The translations under genes were made by a program, and so were the position numbers. This document shows positions 11,759 to 21,921 of a DNA stretch of 64,000 nt, in pieces. Numbering within the stretch: position 1 is the first letter of the stretch; every line of letters begins with the position of its first letter. The notes beneath the pieces were generated by a model, which made no database searches, was not told the DNA's origin, and was given only the letters and a program-made list of their open reading frames with translations. Origin of the DNA: Clarkia xantiana subsp. parviflora (lineage: Eukaryota; Streptophyta; Magnoliopsida; Myrtales; Onagraceae); contig JAPTYO010000007.1 in NCBI GenBank assembly GCA_036873135.1, positions 25,712,763 through 25,776,762 on the forward strand. Direction: 5' to 3'.

Positions 11759-11839
11759 GGTATGAGGCTAATTGTGTAGAAATGATTGAAGGAGATTTGG
11801 GGTTTAGATTATGTGATGGTGAATGAAGGAGATGGGGGG

Positions 11840-11847
11840 TATTTATA
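11840..11847 (-). promoter_or_regulatory. Likely TATA box of the XTH gene
   Basis: TATAAATA on the minus strand, about 85 bp upstream of the XTH start codon; this spacing leaves a short 5' leader. A match to consensus only. Confidence 0.5.
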
Positions 11848-11849
11848 TT

Positions 11850-12851
11850 CTTAGTGGGTGTGTGTATATTGGAGGTGGGCTAGCTAGACAACATCTAGCT
11901 GTAAAACCGCGGCAAATATATAGTAGAATTAAGCAGCTATCTTTTTGGGACTTATGTAGGTAGATCAGAGGTAGGAAGGATCCTATGTAATGTAGTACTA
12001 ATAATTTTAGTAGCTCAACTCAAAGACGAAGAATATTAGAGTAAAGTATAGCCAGCTATCCCCCCAGCCAGTTCAATTAAAGCTGGCAAATTAATATTTG
12101 GAAGCATGCATGGATAGCTCGTGAGGGTTCTTTACGAGAGCGCGTTGAAACAGGAATGGATAGTCAAAAGAGAAAGGCCGACACCGAATTTTTCCATCAA
12201 CGTTTAATTCTTTGAGATTTGGTTGTGAAATTCCAAATTCAAAATTCATCTAAGATTATTTCACGGTAATTTGATTAAAATATTAGGTTATTCTTTGTAC
12301 ACTTTTTATTATTATATCAATTATAAAATGAGACAAGTAAATCTGTACTTAAGATCCTTTAACTATATATTAGGCTACATGTGAAAATACATTGACATTG
12401 CATACATTAGTTGTTCACTAAGATTAAAAAAAAATTCGGATCATTATCATGAGATTTTGAATATTACATAGCAAATTGAAGGTATTTCGCTAATTGGATA
12501 CACGTCAAAAGACCTCACATGGCCAGGATATGTTAGTTTTCCGTCCAATTTAATGAAAATTGTAACAAATGTAGCAATTTGGTCTACAATTAAAAGTACA
12601 TGTTTACAATTTTTTAAACTAAATTTCGAATATCAATTTGTAACAAAGTTCAAGTAACGGTTTTGTTATTAACCATAAATATAATTATTATTTTTCATTC
12701 AATATGTGTGTATATAGCAATTTTACTTTTCTTTCGTGTGTATATCGAGTTGATGAGTTGAATTGAGATCAATTTTAGTGAACATTTTCATTTATTAATT
12801 TATTTACATTATTATTTTACAGGCTGGATCTTGTTCAAATCTCATTGATAA
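11850..12851. other. XTH upstream region and AT-rich spacer
   Basis: Contains the probable XTH promoter proximal part. No gene or element end was recognised from about 11900 to 12850. Confidence 0.4.
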
Positions 12852-12860
12852 TTTATTTTA

Positions 12861-13083
12861 GAATTAATAGGTCTTTTAGTGCAACATGTTTGTCGAAATT
12901 TGGCTTTTGGTGCGACGTCTTTTTTTGTTATACTTTTGTTGCCATACGTTTGCACTTTGTGCACTTTTGGTGCAACCGTTAACATTCCATCCAAAACTAC
13001 TATTAATTTACCATGTGACTGGCACGTGACGGAAATTTAAAAAAAAAAATGAAATTTAATATCAATAAGACAAATCTACCCCC
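12861..13083 (+). repeat. Left long TIR of the Pack-MULE
   Basis: Pairs with 15370-15582 in inverse orientation. The outermost bases have diverged from the GGGTTAA form seen in the related elements of this window. Confidence 0.7.
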
Positions 13084-13108
13084 ACCTTCAACAGAGATCG
13101 ATCGTTGA

Positions 13109-13954
13109 TAGGCCTGTCAACGGGTCACATTGTGACCCGTGACCCGTGACCCGCGGGTCACCGACCCGTGATTGACCCGGGGGTCACCACGGGTCAGGGA
13201 TCGCAGACCCGTACCCGGGGTCACGGGTCACGGGTTGACCCGCGTCAAACATGCAGCAAAGCTGCAAAATGGTGCCCCCGTTACATGTGTAAACTAATGA
13301 CTGAAACCTGTTAGGAGAACCTTTTGATGTGTATGAAGAATACCTCAATATTGGTTGATTCAAATTGAGTTGTACGGTTTTGGAACAGAATTGATATTGA
13401 AGATATGGGAATTGTGTGGGATGGCTGTCTCTCTTCGGTGTCAGTTGCCAATGGAAGATCTGGATGCTCTGGTATCCATCACCTCTGGTGAGGACCTTGC
13501 CAATCTTATAGAGGAATATGATCGTGCAGCTCCGTCGTGTCTGAAAATCAGGGCTTTCCTTTTGCCACTCAAATCTACCAAAAAAATATCTCCCCCACCC
13601 TCAGTAGCTTATTCTTCAGGGTTGTCTTCAACACAGTCATCATCATCATCATCATCATCATCTTACCATAGCGCTTCTGGCATTCCCCCAAGGTTCCCCA
13701 AGTCTGTGATGCCAAGGCCAGTGTTTCCTCTTTGCGTAGAGAAGTCTGTTGGGAAGAGTAAAAAAACTGATTTAAACGGGTCACGGGCCAGGTACGGGTC
13801 CTAATCCCAAACCCGTACCCGGCCCGCTCTCAACGGGTCATTTACGGGTCAACCCGTAAATGACCCGTTAGCATACTTAGTGTCACCCGTACCCGACCCG
13901 TGAGCGGGTCATTTGCGGGTCACCCGCGGGTCACGGGTAAAATTGACAGGCCTA
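13109..13954 (+). mobile_element. Non-autonomous hAT element nested in the Pack-MULE
   Basis: The termini are TAGGCCTGTCAA and its exact inverse TTGACAGGCCTA. An 8-bp duplication flanks it (ATCGTTGA at 13101-13108, ATCGCTGA at 13955-13962, one mismatch), which is the hAT length. Both subterminal zones are a sloppy short-period repeat of CGGGTCA/TGACCCG. The centre (about 13250-13790) is different in composition and holds a PB1-domain gene fragment. Confidence 0.8.
13355..13804 (+). pseudogene. Captured PB1-domain gene fragment inside the hAT element
   Basis: A 149-codon frame reads VSLRCQLPMEDLDALVSI, then SGEDLANLIEEYDRA and LKIRAFLLP. This is the second half of a plant PB1 (Phox/Bem1p) domain, including the acidic 'D.DL..LI.EYD' OPCA-like part. 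A Ser-rich linker follows, as in plant PB1-only proteins. The first half of the PB1 domain and the rest of the protein are missing. The frame's last residues run into the element's own CGGGTCA repeat, so the present ORF is a chimera. A captured fragment rather than a working gene, but the frame has stayed open. Confidence 0.65.
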
Positions 13955-14039
13955 ATCGCTGAGTGCTTGTACTTTTTTTTATATCTTAAAAGACAAATAT
14001 TATATAAGCAGAAAGCACCACTAAGTTAGGACATCCAAA

Positions 14040-14860
14040 TGGAGTGTGGGATGTCATCACCCAGCCAAGATCCAGTTACAGAAAGGTCCGTAGCACGATT
14101 AACAAGTCTGTGTGCTTTGGACACCTTACATCTAGGAACCGCGAAAATGAAAGTCGAAAGAGAACAAACTAGAAACTTAATATCTTGGACGACACCAAAT
14201 ACGTTAGGGTTGTCGAAGAGACGCAATACAAATGCATCAAAATTATCAATAATGACAGACGCAATACAATTTAGTGTACCAAACGGGCTAGGGCGCCTAT
14301 TTCTAAAAATGACCACATTTCTTTCTAACCAAATACCCCAAACGACAATACACTTATTAACAAACAAATCTTCTAGGGGGACACTAGACCCAGAAGTGGT
14401 GTGCTCGAACAGCCAATCCACAATGGAGTTTGTGGGTATATCCTCGGTATGAATCCCAAGAGCCGAACCAGATTCTTTTTGCAAAGGGGCATGACCACAT
14501 GAGATGATCCCAAGTCTCTGTTGTGTTTGAGCATAGATGGAACTTTGGGTTGAAAGAGGGAATTCGCTTGTGTAGGGCTTGTCCGAGGGGCAAGCCGTTG
14601 TTGCAACCTTTCCAGATGAACATTCGAATTTTTGGAAGTAACTTGGAATTCTAGATCTTATTCCAAACGGACGAACTAGCGATCGAAGAGGTTGATGCAG
14701 AATTCCCCTGCTTCTCTGTTATGAGTAGCGAGTTTATGAAGTGATACCCGGATTTGACAGTGTAGCTTCCTGAGTCATTGTGCAACCAAAGGAAAAGATC
14801 TGGTGCGTCAAAAAGCGGGAATATAAGTTGGAGGATTGCCGTTGGAAGAGGTGTCAAGAT
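14040..14860 (-). pseudogene. LINE retrotransposon 3' fragment (zf-RVT and RNase H remnants)
   Basis: Reading leftward from 14857, frames give 'LFLWLHNDSGSYTVKSGY', then MFIWKGCNNGLPLG, 'CSNTTETWDHLMWSCPFAK' and 'CIVVWGIWLERN'. These are the hallmarks of the zinc-finger region at the C-terminus of plant LINE reverse transcriptases. A decayed RNase H end ('KVSKAHRLVNRATDLSVTGSWLG') follows. The frame shifts several times. The reverse transcriptase core is absent. It lies wholly between the Pack-MULE TIRs. Confidence 0.75.
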
Positions 14861-15076
14861 CTGGTGGCTAGGTGGACCAAGAACACGACGAACCCAATTG
14901 GAAGAGGTGTCAAGATTTGCATCGACCAGAGTTGAAACATGTTACGAAACCAGTCGAAGGAGACAAATTTGACTTCGATTCGCCGGAAAACAAACCAGAC
15001 AGTGATTGGGATGGTGGCTAGGTGGACAAAGAACACGGCGAACCCAATTAACTTCGATTTGCCGGAAGGTCCGGGA

Positions 15077-15283
15077 GATGCCCTGGATTCCGACGGTGCT
15101 GCACTTGGATTTGGCGTCGACGACGCCCATGACGGTCAAGACGGTGATATAGAGGAACAAGATAGTGGCAACAAACTCGACGATGTCGGCCCTATAGAAG
15201 GACCACGACTTGAGCTCACCGGGCTCGAAAAGCGGCGGCGACGGCTCCTTGTACTCCTTGTCGGTCTGAGCCGAGGTTTTGAC
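15077..15283 (-). pseudogene. Captured PIP aquaporin N-terminal fragment
   Basis: The minus strand reads [20 protein letters not shown], then [20 protein letters not shown] and VLTVMGV.., and ends VGIQGI. This is the cytosolic N-terminus and first membrane helix of a plasma-membrane intrinsic protein (the ELxSWSFYRA..EF.[13 protein letters not shown] block is diagnostic). It stops after helix 1; both NPA motifs and all later helices are absent. It lies inside the long TIRs, so it is a gene piece picked up by the Pack-MULE. An imperfect ~150-bp direct repeat (GGTGGCTAGGTGGAC.. at 14862 and 15014) sits beside it. Confidence 0.75.
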
Positions 15284-15369
15284 GCAAATACATCAGCAAC
15301 GGCTCGGCCGGTGATGGAGCTTGGGTATGGGTGCAGGTCTTCGACGGTGAAGGTGGGTTGAAGAACATG

Positions 15370-15582
15370 GGGTAGATTTGTATTTTCGAAATTAAAATTT
15401 CATTTTTTTTCTGGCATGTGCAGGTCACATGGTAAATTAACAGGAGTTTTGGACGGAATGTTAGTGGTTGGAACAAAAGTGTGCAAAGTGCAAACGTATG
15501 ACACCAAAAGTATAACAAAAAAATTGTTGCAACAAAAGTCAAATTTCAGTAAACATGTTGCACCAAAAGACCTATTAACCAT
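15370..15582 (-). repeat. Right long TIR of the Pack-MULE
   Basis: Inverse of 12861-13083; ends AAAAGACCTATTAACC at the outside. Confidence 0.7.
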
Positions 15583-15591
15583 TTTATTTTA

Positions 15592-16587
15592 TTGTTATCA
15601 TTGATCTCGTGTGTTATACACAATTCTAGAAAAAAATAATAAAGTATTTGATTATAATAGTATCATAATATTATTAAATCGTGTTTTGCACGAAAATTTC
15701 TCTTATAAATTAATATATATATTAAAAGAACATATACATCGATTAATTTGCTACAGTAATGTATCTAAATTATAAATGTATAAAAATCATATATCATTTG
15801 GAATGACTTCACATCTATTTTCGTACTGCAAAACATCTTCATAAATCAGAACACGGTAGAAAAAGTTATAACTTTTTTATTACGATAACAAAGTAATAAT
15901 ATTATAGTAAATTAAAGAAAAAAATATTTATAAATATTAAAAAAATTAAAGATGTAAAATTTTCTGGTTTGTTTTAATAAACTTTTAGAATCAATAAGTA
16001 TGCCATGTGGTGCAATATTATAAGTATTAAAGTCAGAAACTTTAGAATTAATTTTAAATATCATAATTACTAATTTCGCCAAGTCTCATTATTTAATATA
16101 TTTATATTTAAACGAAATTATATTTCTTTAGATTATAGTTGTTTGGATTTCATATCTAATCTAATAATCTAAAATCTATATACATTAAAATTTAGATAGA
16201 AAGAGAACTGTGTGTATGAAATCTGGAGCTGGGGGTTTCTCAATTTGGTTCTTTCTATGTGCGATGGTTTTTCAACATTCAACCTCTTCATGACAGCAAG
16301 GTAAGGGGAGCGGGTGTCTAATTTTTGCTGTTTTCCGATGCAAAGCCGAGGCCCGAGGGAGCTTTCAAAATTCTTGCTAATCTATTCAACACAATTAAAT
16401 ATGAGAAGTCACCAAATTCAAAAATAATAATATCTAAATTTAAAGCGCAAGATCACATTCTAATGTGAAGAAAGAACAATGTACGAGACAATCAATATAA
16501 TATATAGACCATACATCTACTCACGATCAATTCAATGTATAGTCTCTTCGTTTTCTAAAAATGACATTGTTTTTTTCAAATTACTAT
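15592..16587. other. AT-rich spacer, nothing assigned
   Basis: No gene, RNA or element boundary was recognised in this stretch. Confidence 0.4.
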
Positions 16588-17803
16588 TCTATATATATAG
16601 AGAGGATTGGAGACATCGTATTGATGATTTACCAGGCGAGCAGGTTCTAATTCCTGCTTTCGAGAAGTGAGCCACGCCCATTGAAAATGAACTGATCCGT
16701 CTCTTTGTCGATATATATGTGCAGCCAACACGCAAAGGAGATTTATTGGCATTCGAGGATTTTCGACTCATCCTGCCTACGACATCTCTGAACCATGGCA
16801 ACACCACCTCCACCAGATACCATGGCTCGATTGAAGACAGTACCAGATGAGACTTAGGACAGACGACTCAATCGGAGACCATGGCATGCATGGGGTGCTT
16901 GCATATGGCAAAGATGACCATTCAGCAAATCGTCTACATCCTCTGTACTTTGTTTTGGCGTCCGAAGATATCGGCCAGAGGAGAGTCGACAAGGCATCAT
17001 CGTCGAGGTGGTGGTTGCTAGGCGGATCGATTAGAAGCTCTGAAACCATCTCCATGGGAAACTAACTGTAATTGAAAAATTCAACAAGAACGCGGCGCTG
17101 AATCCGGCGAGGAAAGACCATCGAAATCATTCCACAGCGGCATGTGCATGCAATGTTAAGGACAATAGCGTGGGCATCTTTCCTCGATTGTTGATTTTGG
17201 ACAGAGGCTTTTAGGTTTTTTGCTGCGGCTGAAGAGATGGAGAGGATGAAGGTGACTAGACGCCTAGAGTTTGTCTATGTTGTAGCAAGAATGGTGGTTG
17301 TGATTTAGGTGAGAGTTTTTTTTAGGTAAACAGGTGGGCTGGGCTTTGGAGTTCACGAAGGTAGGGTTAGTTATTAGGTTGAAATTGTATTTACTTATAT
17401 TATTAACAAAACATTATAGTGTTAGTGATTAGGTCTAATGGGCTATGTTTTGTGTGTATGATATTTTCATTGTTTTGTTCTCTAATATTTGGGTTTACAT
17501 GTTTATTATTATTGTTACAATTTTTTGGGAAAAAAAACAAATTTTTACAATTTTTATCATTCCATTGCAAACTAAAAATACTAATGATTGATAACTTTTT
17601 TAAATAAAATACATAATTCAAATATCTTTTAACAACAAAAGATTCTGGATAACAGTAAATTTTTTCAATTAATTTATAGAGTTTAGAATTTCATATATCA
17701 GTTTTTTCACAGTTAATTATTATATTGTTATAATGTCTATTGAGTCAAAATTAATTAATTTGTGAATAGTGATAATGTTATTTGCATGAAGTCATCATCA
17801 TCA

Positions 17804-17847
<44 letters not shown>

Positions 17848-17918
17848 TTGTTAATTATATTATATGTATATAATAAGTTAGTAAATCACCCAGTGCAAAG
17901 CGCGGGAAAAGCACCTAG
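16588..17918 (+). mobile_element. Candidate non-autonomous Helitron
   Basis: The 5' end TCTATATATATAGAGAGG and the 3' end GCGCGGGAAAAGCACCTAG followed by T fit plant Helitrons (5' TC, 3' CTRR before T). A short imperfect GC hairpin (CCCAGTGC..GCGCGGG) lies about 10 bases before the end. No target duplication is expected. The interior (16620-17300) is GC-richer than its surroundings and could be captured DNA, but I cannot name its source. A (TTA)n run of about 16 units lies at 17800-17846. The base left of the 5' end is T rather than the usual A. Confidence 0.45.
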
Positions 17919-18330
17919 TCTAAATCTAAAAGAATGGTGCAAACAAGGAGGAATCATGTGGTGAACATACATCATTCATCATTCATCATTCACATTATTT
18001 CTTATTAAATCAACTGAAAAAACAAGTTGTAATTCTTAGTTTCAAACCGAACTCGAATACACCACATTAGGAAGTAGGATATTAATCAGAACTTCGCTAA
18101 AATGCAATAGACCGTAAATACAATCGAATTACAATCGTTAGTTCTAAAGAGAGAATGAATCAGATTTCATTAAAGAAAAGCTTAATTAGAGATCAACTAT
18201 TACACAATTCTCGAACTACTTGATGCAAGAAGTGTAAATTCGACTCCAAATGAAATCACTGCATTTTAACCAAACTCTATTAATCAATCTTAACGCTCTC
18301 GATCCATAACCGCACCAAGAACCACCCACC

Positions 18331-19150
18331 CTAATCAATATGATTGAGGAATTGAGTGGCAGATGTTGCGTTGAAATTGAGGCGCAGGATGTTGGATTTG
18401 TGGGTTCCCTTGGTCTTGTCCTTAGACTAGGGGTGAGCTCGGGCCGGGACGGGCGGGCTTTTACCTGAGCCCGAGTCCGAGCCCGAAATTTTCGGGACTC
18501 TACTTTTTAGCCCGAGCCCGAGCCCGAAAATAAGGAAAATGGCCCGCCCGAGCCGGGACTTCGGGATTCGGGCTCGGGCTCGGGCTAGCCCGAATTTTAA
18601 CAAAAAATCTGAAAAAAATAAAAAAAATTAAAAAAAATAAAAAAAAAATAAAAAAAATTCAAACATGGAGGAAGATGGTTAGATACTAACTATAGTTAGT
18701 GGGGAATATATATAATTATATATATTTATATAGTATTAAAAAAAATTCGGGACGGGCTCGGGCTTTTCGGGATTTTGGCAGAAAAGCCCGAGCCCGAGCC
18801 CGAGCCCGAATTGAAAATAAAAGTCCCGCCCGCTCGGGCTCGGGTCTATTCGGGACTGGGTTTTTCGGGACGGGCTCGGGACGGGTTTTCGGGCTTTCGG
18901 GCTTTCGGGTTTTCCTGCTCAGCCCTACCTTAGACTTAGTGACAGGGTGGAGGTGGCATTGGAGGCACCGTGGCTTGCCGCAACCGGCCTTAGCGGTGGG
19001 CTTGGAGTGGTTTGTGGGCTTGGAAGGCACTTTGGAGAACATGCCGGCGGTGGGTGGCGAATCCACCAAGTTGAAGGATTCAGAGATGGGTCGATTAGCC
19101 ATGTCCATGTAGGTCAGGACCATCCCGTGCTGTCGACCCTCACGCTTCAT
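18331..19150 (-). pseudogene. REGRQHG-family gene split by a hAT insertion
   Basis: Starts MKREGRQHGMVLTY and continues SPPTAGMFSKVPSKPTNHSK, then CGKPRCLQCHLHPVTKSK, clearly paralogous to the intact gene at 23443-24000. The hAT element at 18428-18927 interrupts it after the VTKSK codons. Beyond the element the frame resumes as DKTKGTHKSN.. and stops at 18331-18333. With one copy of the 8-bp duplication removed, the two parts add to 104 codons in one open frame. The paralogue would therefore be about 103 aa, much shorter than its 185-aa neighbour because it lacks the acidic C-terminal half. Confidence 0.75.
18428..18927. mobile_element. hAT MITE inserted in a coding sequence
   Basis: Begins TAGGGGTGAGC and ends GCTCAGCCCTA (10 of 11 terminal bases inverted). 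It is flanked by a perfect 8-bp duplication CCTTAGAC at 18420-18427 and 18928-18935. The arms are runs of GAGCCC/GGGCTC around an AT-rich core. Non-coding; the long frames in it come from the repeat. Confidence 0.9.
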
Positions 19151-19446
19151 TTTTCAACACGCTTTTGTGGGCGGGCTATGTGTATTGAGATTTCTAAGTG
19201 TAGAAGTAATTAGTGGACGAGTGCAAATTCCTTTATATATAGATAGAGAGAGATTCTCCTTCGATTTTTTAATTTATTTGAATTGAATAGTAGTACTACT
19301 TGAACTTGTGCATCAAGAATGTATCAGAAAAAAATATAAAACAATTACAGCAAGGGAGAGAAGAGAAACATTGACCAAGTTACATATAACTCTATAAAAT
19401 AAGGGTTAGAAACTTCTTCTACGTATGTCTTTTAAAAAGGCTTGTT

Positions 19447-19705
19447 TAGACTAGGGTGGTAACTTTGTCGTGTCGATTCGTGTCGTTAGTGATATGTGTG
19501 TTAACAGATTTCTTATGTCAAAACAGATCACCATAAATGTGTCGTTAGTTTTCCAAACACGAGAGTTAACACGGGCAGATCTCGTGTCACACGGGACACG
19601 GACACGAGACACATAATTTTCGTGTCAAAACAGATCTCGTGTTGTCACGGGATCTGTTTTGACACGGCACGCCGTGTCAAAACCCGTGTCGACACGGAAC
19701 TTTAT
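19447..19705. mobile_element. Likely truncated hAT-like element with GTGTCG repeats
   Basis: Starts TAGGGTGGTAACTTTGTCGTG, like the ends of plant hAT MITEs. It then becomes a degenerate repeat of (C)GTGTC(G) with CACGGG/ACACGAG in both orientations. No matching right terminus was found, so the right end is missing or decayed. Confidence 0.45.
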
Positions 19706-19841
19706 GAAAATGAAAAACTCAACTTTTTGGTGAAAAAAATACGAACTTTGCTCCTCGATAATTAACAGTTTCCTAAAATAGTCAAATATGCTACTTTTTT
19801 CTATAGTTTCACTAAGGCAAGTTAATGACTTTATACTCTAA

Positions 19842-20345
19842 GGACATGTTTGTTTGCATGTATTAGCTAATACATGTATTAGCTAAGCATCGACTAAGAT
19901 ATCCTAATACATGTTTAGCTAATACAATGTTTGGTTGAAATCATGTATTAGGATATCCTAATACAATGTTTGGATGAATTTTGTATTAGGATATCCAAAT
20001 ACATTGACTAAAAGACCTAAATGCCCTTAAATAGATATGTACATTTTTTAATTATTATTATAATTGGAGTCCGGCCGGGGGTCGCCAGAGTCCGGCCCGA
20101 TCGGGGGTCGCCGGAGTTGGTGTAGTTATATATTAAATAAAGTTAGGGGTATTATGGTCATTAGGTACTACGTATTAGCTAATACATGATTTTTTGTTGT
20201 GTCTTAGCTAATACATGATTTACTATAGAAATGAGTATTAGCTAATACTCATGTATTTAGTTAATACCAACACCAAAGCAAAACAAACAAAGTATTATCT
20301 AAGACATGTATTAGTATATCCTAATACACGCAAATAAACATGCCC
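19842..20345. mobile_element. Tourist-like (PIF/Harbinger) MITE
   Basis: The termini are GGACATGTTTGTTTGCATG and, inverted, GGGCATGTTTATTTGCGTG. It is flanked by TAA on both sides (19839-19841, 20346-20348), the 3-bp duplication of PIF/Harbinger elements. Many internal copies of TATTAGCTAATAC lie in both orientations. A 70-bp GC-rich patch at 20060-20120 resembles the CCGGAGT repeats of other elements here. Confidence 0.75.
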
Positions 20346-20451
20346 TAAGATTGAATTTTATGGTTTGCCGCTTAAGTAATGACAACTACGAATACAACTA
20401 AAACTTATTATAAGTTTTGTAACTATATATTAATGTACTGAATAAATAGTT

Positions 20452-20788
20452 TGATGCGGGCGGAACCGATTAATTATGAAATTTCCAGAATTATGCGATT
20501 TCTAGTCCCGGACTTTCAACTGTCGAAATTTGGCGCGTGAATAGTATTTTTCGGGCAGAAACTGGGTTTAGATCAAAATTCACGGCTATGCCGTGTGTTA
20601 CTCTGCTTTTTGGTCAAATTCCATTGTTTCGAGGCTTAAAATATTTTGTTAATGTTATTTCGGTTTTTTTGTTTTTGTAATTTTCGATTAATTTGGACTT
20701 TGTCGTTATTTTCGGTTATTTCCTCAAACCCTGCGTCTGATTTCGTTTTCTTTCGATTTATACACGTCTATTCCATCACACTGCATCA
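20452..20788 (+). repeat. Solo LTR, family A, plus orientation
   Basis: Begins TGATGCGGGCGGAACCG and ends CACTGCATCA. It is flanked by a perfect 5-bp duplication TAGTT (20447-20451, 20789-20793). It is clearly homologous to 51042-51455 on the other strand (shared TGATGC.GGCGGAACCGA, GGCGCGTGAATAGT). No internal retrotransposon sequence adjoins it, so it is the scar of LTR-LTR recombination. Confidence 0.85.
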
Positions 20789-20978
20789 TAGTTGCAATGT
20801 TTTAGAATTACTGATTTTTATAAATAAATATTAAGTTTCAGATAAGGCGTGTCAATGCGTATTTATTGTTGGACCTACAGATCAGATCTACACAGCCATG
20901 CCTAAAAACGTGTCTAGTCATGTAATAGATATATCAAACAAGGTACAGATTTTTGTATAAATTAGAACATAAAAAAAA

Positions 20979-21912
20979 AAGGTTAAGAACCTATGAAAGG
21001 TCTGAACTATCACCTATGTTAACGGGAGAGGTCTGAAATTTAAAAAAGTTAATAATAGAGGTCTGAAATTTTTGTTTTGTTGATAACAGCGGTCTCTGTT
21101 AGTTTTTTCCGTTAAAACTAACGGAAGTTGGTCACATGCTTAGCATGTGACCGGAAATAAAATAAATTTCCAAAAATGCTCTTCTATCAAGTGTGCCCCT
21201 CACATGCTTGGAGTGAAAAGACCAAAATGCCCTTGAAGCCACCACGGTACTCCGACGACCACGACCGTAATCTGGCGACCACCACCAAGGCTCCGATTGA
21301 GCCAAAATCGGAGCCACCGGCCCCGATTGGGCTCCGATCGGAGCCACCAGCCCCGATTGGACTCCGATCGGAGCCAAAAAGCTCTGATCGGAGCTTTGAG
21401 GCTCTGGTCGGAGCCACAGAGCTCCAGATCGGAGCTTTTTTGGCTCCGATCGGAGTTTTTTTAGCCCGATCGGAGCTTTTTGGCCCCGATCGGAGCTTTT
21501 TGGCTCCGATCGGAGCTTTTTTGCTGAGGTGGTGGCCGGAGTCGGGTCGCCGGAGCCGAGGTGGTGGTCGTCGGAGTCGAGGTGGTGGTCGCCGGAGTAG
21601 GGTGGTGGTGGCCGGAGTCGGGTGGTGGTGGCCGGAGTCAGGTGGCGGTGGCCGGAGTTGGGTGGTTTTAATTTGACTTTAGGGGTAAAATTGTCATTTC
21701 ACATTTTCTTAAATAAGATATTAAATAAAACAAAATATTAAATGGGCAAAAATGTTATTTCACACAATTCTGTTAAATTTAACCATAAAAATGGACGGAA
21801 AACCTCAAATCAACAAAATTGAAATTTCAGATCTCTGTTATTAACTTTTTAAATTTCAGACCTCTCCCGTTAACATGGGTGATAGTTCAGACCTTTCATA
21901 GATTCTTAACCC
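20979..21912. mobile_element. MULE-like element with palindromic interior repeats
   Basis: The ends GGTTAAGAACCTATGAAAGG and, inverted, GGGTTAAGAATCTATGAAAG open about 150-bp inverted repeats. Flanks are A-runs consistent with a TAAAAAAAA duplication. The middle holds about ten versions of the 14-bp palindrome GCTCCGATCGGAGC, followed by a GGTGGTGGCCGGAGTCG repeat. The 166-codon frame at 21176-21676 is made of these repeats. Confidence 0.7.
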
Positions 21913-21921
21913 TAAAAAAAA

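Larger units (their letters stand above)
12861..15582. mobile_element. Pack-MULE, 2.7 kb, with captured gene fragments
   Basis: Long terminal inverted repeats (about 12861-13083 and 15370-15582) pair over some 200 bp: 'TTAATAGGTCTTTT.GTGCAACATG' at the outside, through 'GTTGCAC..TTGCACTTTG', to 'GTAGATTTG' at the inside. A 9-bp repeat TTTATTTTA flanks both sides (12852-12860 and 15583-15591), the Mutator length, though AT-rich. It has no transposase. Between the repeats lie a nested hAT element, a LINE 3' fragment and a PIP aquaporin fragment. Confidence 0.75.

Noticed and set aside
16589..17065. Frames of 72-92 codons in the 16588-17918 element.
   Set aside because: No domain recognised and both strands are equally open. 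Possibly captured DNA, but not a supported gene.
18699..19150. Long frames in both directions (137 and 144 codons) over 18699-19150.
   Set aside because: Half of each is the GAGCCC repeat of the hAT element. Only the first 74 codons of the minus frame are real and are reported as the split paralogue.
21176..21676. 166-codon frame with repeated GLRSEPPAP-like residues.
   Set aside because: It is the translation of the GCTCCGATCGGAGC and GGTGGTGG arrays inside a transposon; no unique sequence.
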